Position numbers and translations under genes: made by a program
The notes under the pieces: model-generated
Told to the model about the DNA's origin: nothing
The model's database searches: none
The model's input: the letters and a program-made list of their open reading frames with translations, nothing else
Source of the DNA: Actinomycetota bacterium
Lineage (GTDB): Bacteria > Actinomycetota > Acidimicrobiia > Acidimicrobiales > Ilumatobacteraceae
Direction: 5' to 3'
Assembly (NCBI GenBank): GCA_963169665.1
Contig: CAUJET010000071.1
Coordinates: forward strand, 1 to 45,630
Length of the DNA stretch: 45,630 nucleotides
Shown: positions 1 to 6,930 of the stretch, in pieces
How the letters are laid out: every line of letters begins with the position of its first letter
Numbering within the stretch: the first letter of the stretch is position 1

Positions 1-762
1 CTCCGCGGTGCATCCGATCAGGATCGTCGGCTTCTCCCGACCTCCGGTCACCGTCCCGGCCGCGTCGGCCTTGCACAACTGGATCAGACCGTCCGCCAGA
101 CGTTGGGCGGCGGTACGCGTGTCGTTCGCATCCCAGTCCCCTGCGACATGCGAGATCGCGTTCATGAACTGACGATGCTCGAGCTCGGGCAGGATCACCG
201 TCGTCTCCACGGTCCCGTCAGACGGCGGCCTCGACGACACGGACCGCTTCGCATATCGGCGCGCCGAACGCTGCTCCGGTGTCTCCGACGAGTGCGTCTC
301 ACGCCACCGATCGGCCGCGGCTTTCACGTCACGAGGGCCGCCACCCTTGGCGGCGTCGATCAGATCCGCCAGATCCTCCGCGTCGGTGCCTTCGGGCGGG
401 TTCATGATCGCGTCGTGCAACTGCTCCGCAGCAGCTGCGGACAACTCATCGTTCTCCACCGCATCCGCGAGCTCTTGCGACGTGTCGAGCGCTTCCCCGA
501 GACGTTGACGCGACTGTGCTTCACCGCGTGAGGTGCCGGTCTTGCCCGACAACCAATCGGCCATGTCACGCGCCCCCGACTCACGCCACGACTGGGCACG
601 GTCGGCCTCCACCACGATCCGCGCATGCAGCATCTTCACCTTGTCGATGTGCCGCCCCACCCGCACCGCGAGCGACCCCAACTCCGACGGATCCAACTCG
701 TCCAACGGCACACGCGACAGGTCGCGCACCGCCTGGTCGAGAGAGAGGACCGCCGTCTCCAT
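1..762 (-). CDS. 13E12/DUF222-type HNH endonuclease family protein, N-terminal part (runs off left edge)
   Basis: The minus strand is open from about 783 to the window edge. The reading contains an Ala/Glu-rich helical region with SLAVRVGRHIDKV, RAQSWRESGARDMADWLSGKTGTSRGEA and, near the edge, TAAQRLADGLIQL. This pattern matches the DUF222 domain of the actinobacterial 13E12 repeat family, which usually carries a C-terminal HNH nuclease motif; that part lies outside the window. Two in-frame ATGs exist, at 783 and 762. I prefer 762 (MET-A), because the ATG at 783 lies inside a LexA box and upstream of the predicted -10, so it would not be transcribed. 254 codons are present. 13E12 genes are known SOS-regulated genes in mycobacteria, and the same appears true here. 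The cellular role of the family is not established; many copies are mobile or multicopy. Confidence 0.85.
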   Translation of the reverse strand, partial: METAVLSLDQAVRDLSRVPLDELDPSELGSLAVRVGRHIDKVKMLHARIVVEADRAQSWRESGARDMADWLSGKTGTSRGEAQSRQRLGEALDTSQELADAVENDELSAAAAEQLHDAIMNPPEGTDAEDLADLIDAAKGGGPRDVKAAADRWRETHSSETPEQRSARRYAKRSVSSRPPSDGTVETTVILPELEHRQFMNAISHVAGDWDANDTRTAAQRLADGLIQLCKADAAGTVTGGREKPTILIGCTAE

Positions 763-771
763 GACCGGAAC

Positions 772-798
772 ATTATCGAACATACGTTCGATCGTCAA
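772..798 (-). promoter_or_regulatory. SOS promoter with LexA box for the 13E12 gene
   Basis: Positions 776-791 read TCGAACATACGTTCGA, a perfect fit on both strands to the Gram-positive/mycobacterial LexA (Cheo) box CGAACRNRYGTTYG. Read on the minus strand, a TTGACG -35 (793-798) and a GATAAT -10 (772-777) flank and overlap the box with a 15-bp spacer. LexA bound here would occlude the promoter. The -10 ends 9 bases before the ATG at 762, so the transcript should be leaderless or nearly so. The box also lies within about 70 bp of the start of the divergent P-loop kinase gene and could influence it. Confidence 0.8.
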
Positions 799-858
799 CA
801 GATCAGGCGGGAAATCTTTCGCTCTTTCGGTGACCGTGGCGACGGGTCAGACTGGGCC

Positions 859-1413
859 ATCGCTCGTCTCATCCACATCAACGGCGCGCCGGCCTCGGGG
901 AAGACGTCGCTCGCCGCTCGCTTCCTGGTCGATCACCCCTTGGCGTTGATGATCGACATCGACGATCTCCGGGCGAGCCTCGGTCAGTGGGCCGAGCGGG
1001 AGGAGTCGAGGGTCATCGCCCGACGGCTCGCGCTCGCGCTGGCGGAGGCGCACCTGGCGTCGGGGCACGATGTCGTGGTGCCGCAGTACGTGGGTCGGAT
1101 CGAGTTCATCGACCAACTCGCTGCGCTCGCAGCGCGTCAGGGCGCCTCGTTCGTGGAGGTCGTCTTGATGGTGGAGCCGGAGGTGTCGATGGATCGCTTC
1201 GGTGTGCGTCGAACGGATCTCGCCGCTCGCGGCGTGAGGCATCCGGAGGCCGACGTCGACGAGGCCGCGATCGGCGAGGCCGTCGACGATGCGATCGAGC
1301 GGCTCGCCGAGATCACCCGAACCCGGTCGACCGTACGGGAGGTGGCGGCTCACGGCGACGTCGACACGACCTATCGAGCGCTGCTGGCGGCGATCGACGA
1401 ACCGACGCCCTGA
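859..1413 (+). CDS. Small P-loop (AAA_33-like) nucleotide kinase; non-canonical start
   Basis: The protein opens with LIHINGAPASGKTSLAARFL. GAPASGKT is a Walker A motif right at the N-terminus, as in AAA_33/chloramphenicol-phosphotransferase-like small-molecule kinases. It continues with LMIDIDDLR, resembling the substrate- or Mg-binding Asp region, and later a VRRTDLAARG lid-like segment. Length of about 184 residues fits the family. No ATG, GTG or TTG occurs in frame between about 650 and the Walker A. The best position by comparison with usual N-termini (M/V-A-R-L-I-H) is the ATC at 859. Either ATC is used, a base is mutated, or the gene is damaged. The substrate is unknown. It is divergent from the 13E12 gene and followed by an independently promoted deaminase. 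Confidence 0.65.
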   Translation: MARLIHINGAPASGKTSLAARFLVDHPLALMIDIDDLRASLGQWAEREESRVIARRLALALAEAHLASGHDVVVPQYVGRIEFIDQLAALAARQGASFVEVVLMVEPEVSMDRFGVRRTDLAARGVRHPEADVDEAAIGEAVDDAIERLAEITRTRSTVREVAAHGDVDTTYRALLAAIDEPTP

Positions 1414-1459
1414 CCCGACGGCGCGAATTCGGCGACACGCGCCATGTCGCCGCCCCTCC

Positions 1460-1465
1460 TACGAT
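1460..1465 (+). promoter_or_regulatory. -10 element for leaderless deaminase mRNA
   Basis: TACGAT is followed by exactly six bases (CGGGAC) and the ATG at 1472. In actinobacteria this spacing places the transcription start on the start codon. No Shine-Dalgarno sequence is present. The same layout recurs at 3474, 25206 and 41276. Confidence 0.55.
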
Positions 1466-1471
1466 CGGGAC

Positions 1472-2116
1472 ATGGGGTCGCCGCCGTCGCCGATCGAGGA
1501 CAGCTGGGGCGCGCTGCCGGCCGTCTGGCGAGTGTGCATCGAGCAGGCCGTCGAGTCGTTCGCGGCCCGGGGCCTGCCCGTGGGTGCGGCCGTCACGAAC
1601 ACGAACGGGGTGCTGGCGACGGGGCGCAACCGCGTCTACGACACAGCGGGCGGTTCCGATCCGTTGCAGCGGACCGCACTGGCGCATGCGGAGATGAACG
1701 CGCTGGCGAAGATCGGCACCGACATCGATCTCGCGGTGTGCGATCTCTGGACGACCCATTCCCCCTGCTCGATGTGCCGCGCTGCAGCGCAGTTCGTGGG
1801 GGTGCGAGCGGTCCACCACCTCGCCCGCGATCCCTCCGACGACGCCGCTCCCCCGACGGAACCGGATCGGGCGGACGAGCTGGACATCTGGGCGGTCGCC
1901 GTCAACGTGCTGTTCCTGCACAACGTCGCGTGGGTGGCGGGTCCGGAGAACCCGATCCTCGTGGCCAGCGAGCGGCGCGAACCGGCCACGGTGGCGTTCG
2001 CGCGCTCGCTCGTGCGGAACGGCTCGCTCATCGATCGGCTTTCCATCCACGATCCGGTCGGGCTCCTCGACCCGATCTGGGACGACCTGCTCGAGGTGGC
2101 ATCGCACCGATCGTGA
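1472..2116 (+). CDS. Cytidine/deoxycytidylate deaminase-fold zinc enzyme
   Basis: 214 residues. The zinc-binding signature of the CMP/dCMP (cytidine deaminase-like) family is complete: H72-A-E74 in LAHAEMNAL and P98-C-S-M-C102 in HSPCSMCRAA. H72, C99 and C102 would bind zinc and E74 would be the proton shuttle. GLPVGAAVTN before it is the usual substrate-side strand (cf. PFGAVIV). The last ~90 residues extend beyond the minimal fold and are not recognised. It could act on a free base or nucleoside (guanine, cytosine or tRNA-independent adenosine); substrate cannot be chosen from sequence. The start is set by the leaderless promoter at 1460-1465; longer upstream reading in this frame overlaps the kinase gene and looks non-coding. 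It converges on the RES toxin gene. Confidence 0.85.
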   Translation: MGSPPSPIEDSWGALPAVWRVCIEQAVESFAARGLPVGAAVTNTNGVLATGRNRVYDTAGGSDPLQRTALAHAEMNALAKIGTDIDLAVCDLWTTHSPCSMCRAAAQFVGVRAVHHLARDPSDDAAPPTEPDRADELDIWAVAVNVLFLHNVAWVAGPENPILVASERREPATVAFARSLVRNGSLIDRLSIHDPVGLLDPIWDDLLEVASHRS

Positions 2117-2131
2117 CCGCCCACCGGCGCC

Positions 2132-2146
2132 TGCGTCAGCGACGCA
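2132..2146. terminator. Short hairpin between convergent genes
   Basis: TGCGTC-AGC-GACGCA is a perfect 6-bp stem with a 3-base loop. It sits at the meeting point of the deaminase (+) and the RES toxin (-) and overlaps the toxin stop codon. There is no U-tract, which is common for high-GC actinobacterial terminators. Confidence 0.35.
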
Positions 2147-2783
2147 TGCCCGGCGGGGGGACGATGGGGACGACGGAGGGGATCGGGCGGAGTTCCACAC
2201 CGAGACGTTCGAGCGCGCGTTCCACCTCGTCCCGGTCGAGGGTTCGCACGGCGGTGGTCATGCCGTTGGGTGCGCGGTGACGGAGGCCTGCGGTGCCGAA
2301 CAGCGCCCAGCCGGCGAGGCGTTGGGTCACGTCGCCGCGCAGGCGGTGTCGGAGTCCGCGGAAGCCGCAGCGATGGAGTGCGACGGCCCAACGGCGGGTG
2401 CGGCGGTAGTCGAGCGTGGTGTGGATCTCGGCGTTGAGTCCGTAGCTGGTGGCACGGCGGGCGGCGAGGTCGGCGGTGCGCGGGGTGCGACGGACGGTGA
2501 CGACGGAGTGGAACAACTCGTCGAGGCGTTCGGCGACGACGACCTTCACCGGTGCACGGAGGAGCTTCTCGACCAACGCGCCGGTGAGCGAGTCGGCGAG
2601 GTAGCAGGTGCCGTGAGGGTCGGGGAGGTCGAACCGGCCGCCGCCATCGTGGTCGATCGCCGCGCTGGCGAACCACCACGAGCCGGGGAACTCGGAGAGC
2701 CGGTGGAGCTGGGTGACGGGCGCGGCTTCGGGGAACCCGGTGAGCAGGTCGGGCGGTTCCCCCAGCCCGGTCGCCACCGTCAT
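2136..2783 (-). CDS. RES-domain toxin of a RES-Xre toxin-antitoxin pair
   Basis: 215 residues. The RES domain is visible from residue ~26: LHR28, GGGR50F, TCY61LADS and ALVE72K are the conserved Arg/Arg/Tyr/Glu positions of the fold, ending around LAGWALFGTAG. Known RES toxins (MbcT of Mycobacterium, Res of Photorhabdus/Pseudomonas) degrade or phosphorolyse NAD+ and are neutralised by an Xre/DUF2384 antitoxin. The gene directly upstream on the same strand is such an antitoxin, so function is well supported. The start is ATG at 2783 with a GGTGGCGGG stretch just before it. This ATG overlaps the stop of a 43-codon micro-ORF (ATGA). The toxin frame also stays open upstream to a GTG at 2876, so a longer N-terminus is possible. 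Confidence 0.8.
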   Translation of the reverse strand: MTVATGLGEPPDLLTGFPEAAPVTQLHRLSEFPGSWWFASAAIDHDGGGRFDLPDPHGTCYLADSLTGALVEKLLRAPVKVVVAERLDELFHSVVTVRRTPRTADLAARRATSYGLNAEIHTTLDYRRTRRWAVALHRCGFRGLRHRLRGDVTQRLAGWALFGTAGLRHRAPNGMTTAVRTLDRDEVERALERLGVELRPIPSVVPIVPPPGMRR

Positions 2784-2911
2784 CCCGCCACCTCGACCAT
2801 CCGCACCGTGCGCGATCTGCGCATCGACGACGCACCACGCTCGCGAGCCCCATTCGTTCGTGAGCCGGGTGCGCACAGACGGCGCATGTCGCTCACGAAG
2901 GACTCGGTCAT
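2780..2911 (-). CDS. Possible 43-residue micro-ORF bridging antitoxin and toxin
   Basis: The ATG at 2911 overlaps the antitoxin stop as ATGA (2908-2911), and its own TGA overlaps the toxin start as ATGA (2780-2783). Translation therefore could pass antitoxin, micro-ORF and toxin by two termination-reinitiation steps. The peptide starts MTESFVSDMRRLCAPG, is Arg/Ser-rich, and has no recognised domain. The first ~16 codons show good GC3; the rest do not. It may instead be the remnant of the toxin's original start followed by a frameshift. Existence as a protein is uncertain. Confidence 0.3.
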   Translation of the reverse strand: MTESFVSDMRRLCAPGSRTNGARERGASSMRRSRTVRMVEVAG

Positions 2912-3474
2912 GAGGCGGAACGGACGGGCGCGCGGAGGGCAGTGCGTTCGGCGGCGCCGAGAGCGTGGGCGACGTCGCCGGCGAGGGCGAGCACCGGGTC
3001 GACGTGGTCGGCACGGAGCACCTCGAGCGGCGAGCGGTGGCCGAGGTCGGGGTGTGGGGTGGTGAGCCAGGTCGCGACGGTCCAGCCGCTGGTGGTGCGC
3101 TCGGGGTCGTGGCCGGCGGCGGCGAGCACGCGCGGGAGGTGACGGAGCACGGTGGGGACGAACTGCCACACGGGGTACACGAGGCGGTCGCGGGCGCTGC
3201 CGTCGGGGGCGAGGCGGAGGGCGAGGAGGCGGCCGGCGGTGGCACGGGCGGAGACGGCCTGCTTCGACACGCCGTCGAGCGCGGCCTGGGCTCCGGCGGT
3301 GTCGTAGAAGGGACCGACGTCGGCGGCCCACGCGGCGCCGGCGACGACGGCGCGGGCAGCGCGACGGCCCAGCTCATCGGGATCACCGGCCAACGTGCCG
3401 TGGATCGCCACCTGGCGGCGCAGTTCGGCCTCGAAGGCCTTCACCGAACGGTCGATGGTGCGGGCGGCGGTCAT
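2908..3474 (-). CDS. Xre/MbcA/ParS-type (DUF2384) antitoxin
   Basis: 188 residues. The middle part has GVSKQAVSARATAGRLLALRL and YPVWQF, the degenerate helix-turn-helix and the 'dG..yPawQF' strand typical of this antitoxin family. The C-terminal ~60 residues (SGWTVATWLTTPHPDLG, SPLEVLRADHVDPVLALAGD) match the toxin-binding domain. The N-terminal ~50 residues are helical, with LARAVV-like repeats. The gene precedes the RES toxin in the same operon, the usual order for RES-Xre modules. Family knowledge says the antitoxin blocks the toxin active site and represses its own promoter. The promoter directly upstream contains three copies of TTGACCGG, a good candidate operator. Confidence 0.8.
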   Translation of the reverse strand: MTAARTIDRSVKAFEAELRRQVAIHGTLAGDPDELGRRAARAVVAGAAWAADVGPFYDTAGAQAALDGVSKQAVSARATAGRLLALRLAPDGSARDRLVYPVWQFVPTVLRHLPRVLAAAGHDPERTTSGWTVATWLTTPHPDLGHRSPLEVLRADHVDPVLALAGDVAHALGAAERTALRAPVRSAS

Positions 3475-3480
3475 GACCTC

Positions 3481-3517
3481 ATCGTACCGGTCAACCCGGT
3501 CAAGTCAAGCCGGTCAA
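3481..3517 (-). promoter_or_regulatory. Toxin-antitoxin promoter with iterated operator
   Basis: On the minus strand, TTGACCGG occurs at 3517-3510, 3503-3496 and 3494-3487. A fourth TTGAC (3508-3504) lies between the first two. A -35 (TTGACT, 3508-3503) and a -10 (TACGAT, 3486-3481) with a 16-bp spacer sit inside this array. Six bases (GAGGTC) separate the -10 from the antitoxin ATG at 3474, so the mRNA should be leaderless. The repeats cover the -35 and the spacer, as expected for an autorepression operator. Confidence 0.65.
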
Positions 3518-3586
3518 TACGCCGGCCACCAACACGGGACGAGAAGGCTTCTTGCCAAACGGGCGACGGTCAGGACGGTGCGAACG

Positions 3587-5116
3587 ATGCAGAAGGGCAC
3601 CATTCGTGGAGCAGTCGTGGCAGCAGCGGTCGTGGCCGCAGCAGCCGGCGTCTCCGTCATCTCATCCGTCGCAGCCGGCTCGTCGAACGCGTCGTCGTTC
3701 GTGCCGATGACCCCGTGCCGACTGTTCGACACCCGCCCCGCACCCGACAACATCGGCGCACGCGCCATCCCCCTCGGCGCCGGAGACGTGTTCACCGTCG
3801 ACACCTGGGGCACCAACGGCAACTGCACCATTCCGACGGGCGCGACTGCGTTGTCGTTGAACGTCGTGGCGATCGGCCCGACCGCCTCGAGCTATCTCAC
3901 GGTCTACCCGGGCGGCACCAGCCGACCGACGGCATCGAGCCTCAACTGGACCGCCGGCCAGGCGCCCACTCCCAACGCCGTCACGGCCACCCTCAGCGGC
4001 ACCGGCCAGCTGAGCTTCTTCAACCTCGCCGGCAGTGTGGACATCGCCGCGGACGTGGTGGGCTACTACGAACCGTCCACGAGCGGACCCGCCGGCCCGG
4101 CCGGCCCTCCAGGCGCGCAGGGTGCGCCCGGCGTCGACCCGGCCAACATCATCTGGGTGGCATCGAGCGGCGGCGACTTCACCACCGTCTCGGCTGCGCT
4201 CGCGTCGATCACCGACAACGACGCGACACATCGGTACCTCATCAAACTGGCGCCGGGCACCTACACGGAGAACAACGGCATCGACATGAAGAACTATGTC
4301 GACATCGAGGGATCCGGCCTGACGTCGGTCATCTCCTCCACGGGCTCCGGGACCTCTGGTGCCGCGGTGCGCTTCTCCGGCATGATCCACGCCGAACTGC
4401 GGGACGTTTCGGTCACGACGACAGGTACGCGAGGTGTGTTCTTCACGTCACAGGGCGATCCTGCCGACGCACGTCTGACCAACGCATCCGTGACTGCGAC
4501 AGGAGTGTCGGACTTCATCGCGTATGCGGTCGCGCTCGACAACGGCCGAGCGACCATCAGCGGTGTGACGGCCGTGGCGGCCGGGGCGTCGGATGAGAAG
4601 ACCGCGATCGACGTTCGAGGTGGCGCGACCGCGGTGATCGGGGACTCCACGGCGACGGTGACCTCGACCGGCACCTTCGACAACTGTTACGGCGTGCGCA
4701 CGGAGAACTCGACGACCACGTTGATCGACTCGGTCGTGTCGGTGACGAGCTGCAACGGTGTTGCGACCGGCGTGCACAACTTCGCCTCGACGGCCACGGT
4801 CGATCAGGTCCGCATCACCACCGACTCCGACTCGGGTGTGAACTCGGATGCGTTGACGGTGTGGAACTCGACGGCGACCGTGGACCGCGTGACGGCGACG
4901 AGCACCGGCGCGGGCACGACGGGTTCGGGCCTGTATCTCAACGGCGCGACGGCCGTGATCCGCGATTCGAGCTTCCTGGGCAACAGCTACGGCGTCTACC
5001 GGCTGACCGGTCAGGTCCACGCGTTCGACAGCGTGTTCCACAACGTCACCTCGGGCATGGTCGCCCGTTGCACCGGCGCACTCGACTCCACCATGTCCGC
5101 CTACACCTGCGCCTGA
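3587..5116 (+). CDS. Secreted protein: DTR module, collagen-like linker, right-handed beta-helix
   Basis: 509 residues. An N-terminal signal peptide is clear (MQKGTIRG followed by a ~22-residue Ala/Val core ending SVAAGSS). Residues ~38-160 form one DTR module: TPCRLFD48TR, a GATALSLNVVAIGP strand, SRPTASSLNW, and the closing DIAADVVGYY. Residues 167-182 are seven-odd Gly-X-Y-like units (GPAGPAGPPGAQGAPG), a collagen-like linker. Residues ~186-509 have short repeats of the type 'NGRATISGVTAVA', 'GATAVIGDSTATV', 'ATVDRVTATSTG', a right-handed parallel beta-helix (pectin-lyase fold) as in carbohydrate-acting or surface-binding proteins. No catalytic residues can be assigned. Start chosen so that the signal peptide is N-terminal; a GTG three codons upstream is possible. 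Confidence 0.8.
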   Translation: MQKGTIRGAVVAAAVVAAAAGVSVISSVAAGSSNASSFVPMTPCRLFDTRPAPDNIGARAIPLGAGDVFTVDTWGTNGNCTIPTGATALSLNVVAIGPTASSYLTVYPGGTSRPTASSLNWTAGQAPTPNAVTATLSGTGQLSFFNLAGSVDIAADVVGYYEPSTSGPAGPAGPPGAQGAPGVDPANIIWVASSGGDFTTVSAALASITDNDATHRYLIKLAPGTYTENNGIDMKNYVDIEGSGLTSVISSTGSGTSGAAVRFSGMIHAELRDVSVTTTGTRGVFFTSQGDPADARLTNASVTATGVSDFIAYAVALDNGRATISGVTAVAAGASDEKTAIDVRGGATAVIGDSTATVTSTGTFDNCYGVRTENSTTTLIDSVVSVTSCNGVATGVHNFASTATVDQVRITTDSDSGVNSDALTVWNSTATVDRVTATSTGAGTTGSGLYLNGATAVIRDSSFLGNSYGVYRLTGQVHAFDSVFHNVTSGMVARCTGALDSTMSAYTCA

Positions 5117-5203
5117 TCCTCTGATCGGGGGCATCCACGTTCCGCGAAGTGAGGTTGCATAACGTCACGCTTCGTGGGCGGGACAGTCGAGACGTACAGG
5201 CGA

Positions 5204-5461
5204 ATGCCACTCGTGGAGTGGACCGTGAGCAAGGGACGCGTGCACTTGTCGCCCCCTACAGGCAAGCCGATGGACCTGATCGGTGGCGCGGCCATGGTGT
5301 GGGCGGTGCTCGATCGTCCTCGCACGCTCGAGGAGCTGATCGGTGAGCTGGTGGAGCTCGATCCGGCGATCGACGACGCGATGGTGGCGTCGATCCTGAA
5401 CGATCTGGTCGCGCAGTTCCTGGTGGCGCGCGAGTCGCTCGCCAAGGACGTCGCTGTCTGA
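5204..5461 (+). CDS. PqqD-like small protein (RRE-type fold), orphan
   Basis: 85 residues. The sequence HLSPPTGKPMDLIGGAAMVWAVL followed by RTLEELIGELVEL and LNDLVAQFLVARES follows the PqqD pattern: a winged helix in which the tGkpmdLnGtAa.vW segment and the late helices are conserved. PqqD proteins bind precursor peptides for radical-SAM enzymes, but PqqD-like proteins also occur alone, especially in polysaccharide loci beside HPr-kinase-like and nucleotidyltransferase genes. No radical-SAM or peptide gene is adjacent here. A GTG at 5174 gives 10 more residues; ATG 5204 is preferred because the domain begins there. It lies 87 bp after the beta-helix gene on the same strand. Confidence 0.7.
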   Translation: MPLVEWTVSKGRVHLSPPTGKPMDLIGGAAMVWAVLDRPRTLEELIGELVELDPAIDDAMVASILNDLVAQFLVARESLAKDVAV

Positions 5462-5463
5462 TC

Positions 5464-5476
5464 GACCGAGTCGGTC
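5464..5476. terminator. Short hairpin between convergent genes
   Basis: GACCG-AGT-CGGTC is a perfect 5-bp stem between the PqqD-like stop (5461) and the CLC stop (5475-5477). It is too short to be a strong terminator on its own. Confidence 0.25.
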
Positions 5477-6854
5477 AGGCGTCGTCGCCGTAGATGATGT
5501 CGGGGACGGGCGTGGCGAGTCGCGACATGAGGCGGTCGACGCCGAGGTCGATGAGTCGGGCGGCGATCACGACGACCGCGATCAACGGCAGGAACGTGTA
5601 GTCGCCGACGAGTTCGGGCACGAGCACGACGGCGAGCACGGGTGAGCGGAGACCGACGGCGACGCCGACGGCCATCGCGGCGACGAGCGCTCCCCAGATC
5701 ACCGCGGCGTCGGGTTCGATGCCGAGCGCGTCGAGGCCGTACACCGTGAGCAGTGCGGTGCCGGCGGCGACGCTGAGGCTGGGGCTGATCGCGCCGCCGG
5801 GCGCTCCCGAGCCGAGCGATGCGGTGGTGCCGATGAGCTTGCCGAGGCTGAGCGCCACGGCGATCGCGACGGTGGGGCCGACGGCGGCTTGGCGGAGTGC
5901 TTCCATGCCGTTGCCGGCGGCGAACGGGAAGGTCGCGACCGCTGCACCGGCGACGAGTGCGAACACGGCGACGACGGTCCACCACGGCAAGCCGAGGGGT
6001 CCGGCGATGTCGGCCGCCTTCACCCGCACACGCAGCACGCGCAATGCGCGGGCACCGGTGACGGCTGGGATCACCACGAGCAGCGCGAGGCCGAGCGTCT
6101 CCCACCGCGAGCCCTCGGGTGTGGGGAAGATGACGTGCCCGGACATGAGGTGCACCGACAACAGATGGCCGGCGGCGGCGCCGGTGGCGGCGAACCACAG
6201 CGCTCGTCGCGAGCGGTGCACGCCGAGGTGCTCCCCGAGGTAGAACAGCGCGGCGAACGGTGCGTGGTAGGCGGCGGCGAACGCGGCGGCGATGCCGGCG
6301 GTGGCGAGTGCGTCGCCTCGTCCACCCGAGCGGCGGCCGGCGACCGCGCCGACGGCGCCGCCGATCTCGATGATGGCCGACTCGCGCCCGATGGAGGTGA
6401 GGCCGGTGGAGGCGATCCACGTGCCGGTCGCGCGGACTGCGGATGCGCGCAGCGAGATCCAGCGCCGTTCGCCTCGGGCAGAGGCGGCGACGGCTTCGAT
6501 ACCGGTGGACGATGCGTGCCGAGCGTCGACGAGACGACCGAGCCATGCGGCGACGAACACCGACGCCGACACGATGCCGAACACCACCAACCAGTGCAGC
6601 GACGACGAGGCGGACACGACGTCGCGTTCGTCGGAGTACCACTCGATGACGCGGTTCGCTGCGTGCCGGAACAGGTGCGCCACGCCGGCTGCCACGACGA
6701 CCACACCGGCGAACAGCAGCGTGGTGAGCCAGCGGGGCCGCGACGGCGGCACGTGGTAGCCGCTCGCCTCGGGGATGCGTTCGGGATCGGCCCGCAGCCA
6801 CGACCGCCACTTCACCTCACGCCACCCGCCCGCGCTCGTGCGCCTGGTGTGCAT
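5475..6854 (-). CDS. CLC-family chloride channel/transporter with divergent selectivity motifs
   Basis: 459 residues with about 10-12 hydrophobic segments, the first around residue 45 (LLFAGVVVVAAGVAHLF). CLC motifs are recognisable but altered: SSTGIEAV in place of GSGIP, GRESAIIEIGG in place of GREGP, and GAPGGAISPSL in place of GxFxP. The overall spacing and the following VAAGTALLTVYGLD helix still fit the CLC fold. CLC proteins carry chloride or exchange chloride for protons across the membrane. Loss of the Pro in the first motif and the Phe in the third suggests different anion choice or conductance. There are no C-terminal CBS domains, as is usual for short prokaryotic CLCs. It converges on the PqqD-like gene. 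The N-terminal ~35 residues are polar and the true start may be downstream. Confidence 0.8.
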   Translation of the reverse strand: MHTRRTSAGGWREVKWRSWLRADPERIPEASGYHVPPSRPRWLTTLLFAGVVVVAAGVAHLFRHAANRVIEWYSDERDVVSASSSLHWLVVFGIVSASVFVAAWLGRLVDARHASSTGIEAVAASARGERRWISLRASAVRATGTWIASTGLTSIGRESAIIEIGGAVGAVAGRRSGGRGDALATAGIAAAFAAAYHAPFAALFYLGEHLGVHRSRRALWFAATGAAAGHLLSVHLMSGHVIFPTPEGSRWETLGLALLVVIPAVTGARALRVLRVRVKAADIAGPLGLPWWTVVAVFALVAGAAVATFPFAAGNGMEALRQAAVGPTVAIAVALSLGKLIGTTASLGSGAPGGAISPSLSVAAGTALLTVYGLDALGIEPDAAVIWGALVAAMAVGVAVGLRSPVLAVVLVPELVGDYTFLPLIAVVVIAARLIDLGVDRLMSRLATPVPDIIYGDDA

Positions 6855-6930
6855 GCACGTGGATCGTCACGCCGACGTGCCTACTACATCCGCCCCCGCC
6901 GACGATGAAATCGAGGTGGACGGCGGCGCG

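Noticed and set aside
3487..3517. TTGACCGG repeats as a CRISPR-like array
   Set aside because: Units are 8 bp with 1-6 bp between them; they fit an operator at a promoter, not a CRISPR.
4085..4132. GPAGPAGPP stretch as a DNA repeat or phage-tail collagen gene
   Set aside because: It is a short in-frame linker inside a secreted beta-helix protein; no phage genes are nearby.
2277..4596. Long plus-strand ORFs opposite the RES-Xre genes (2277-3065 and 2965-4596)
   Set aside because: Gly/Arg/Val-rich shadow frames of high-GC minus-strand genes; no domains, and they overlap well-supported genes.
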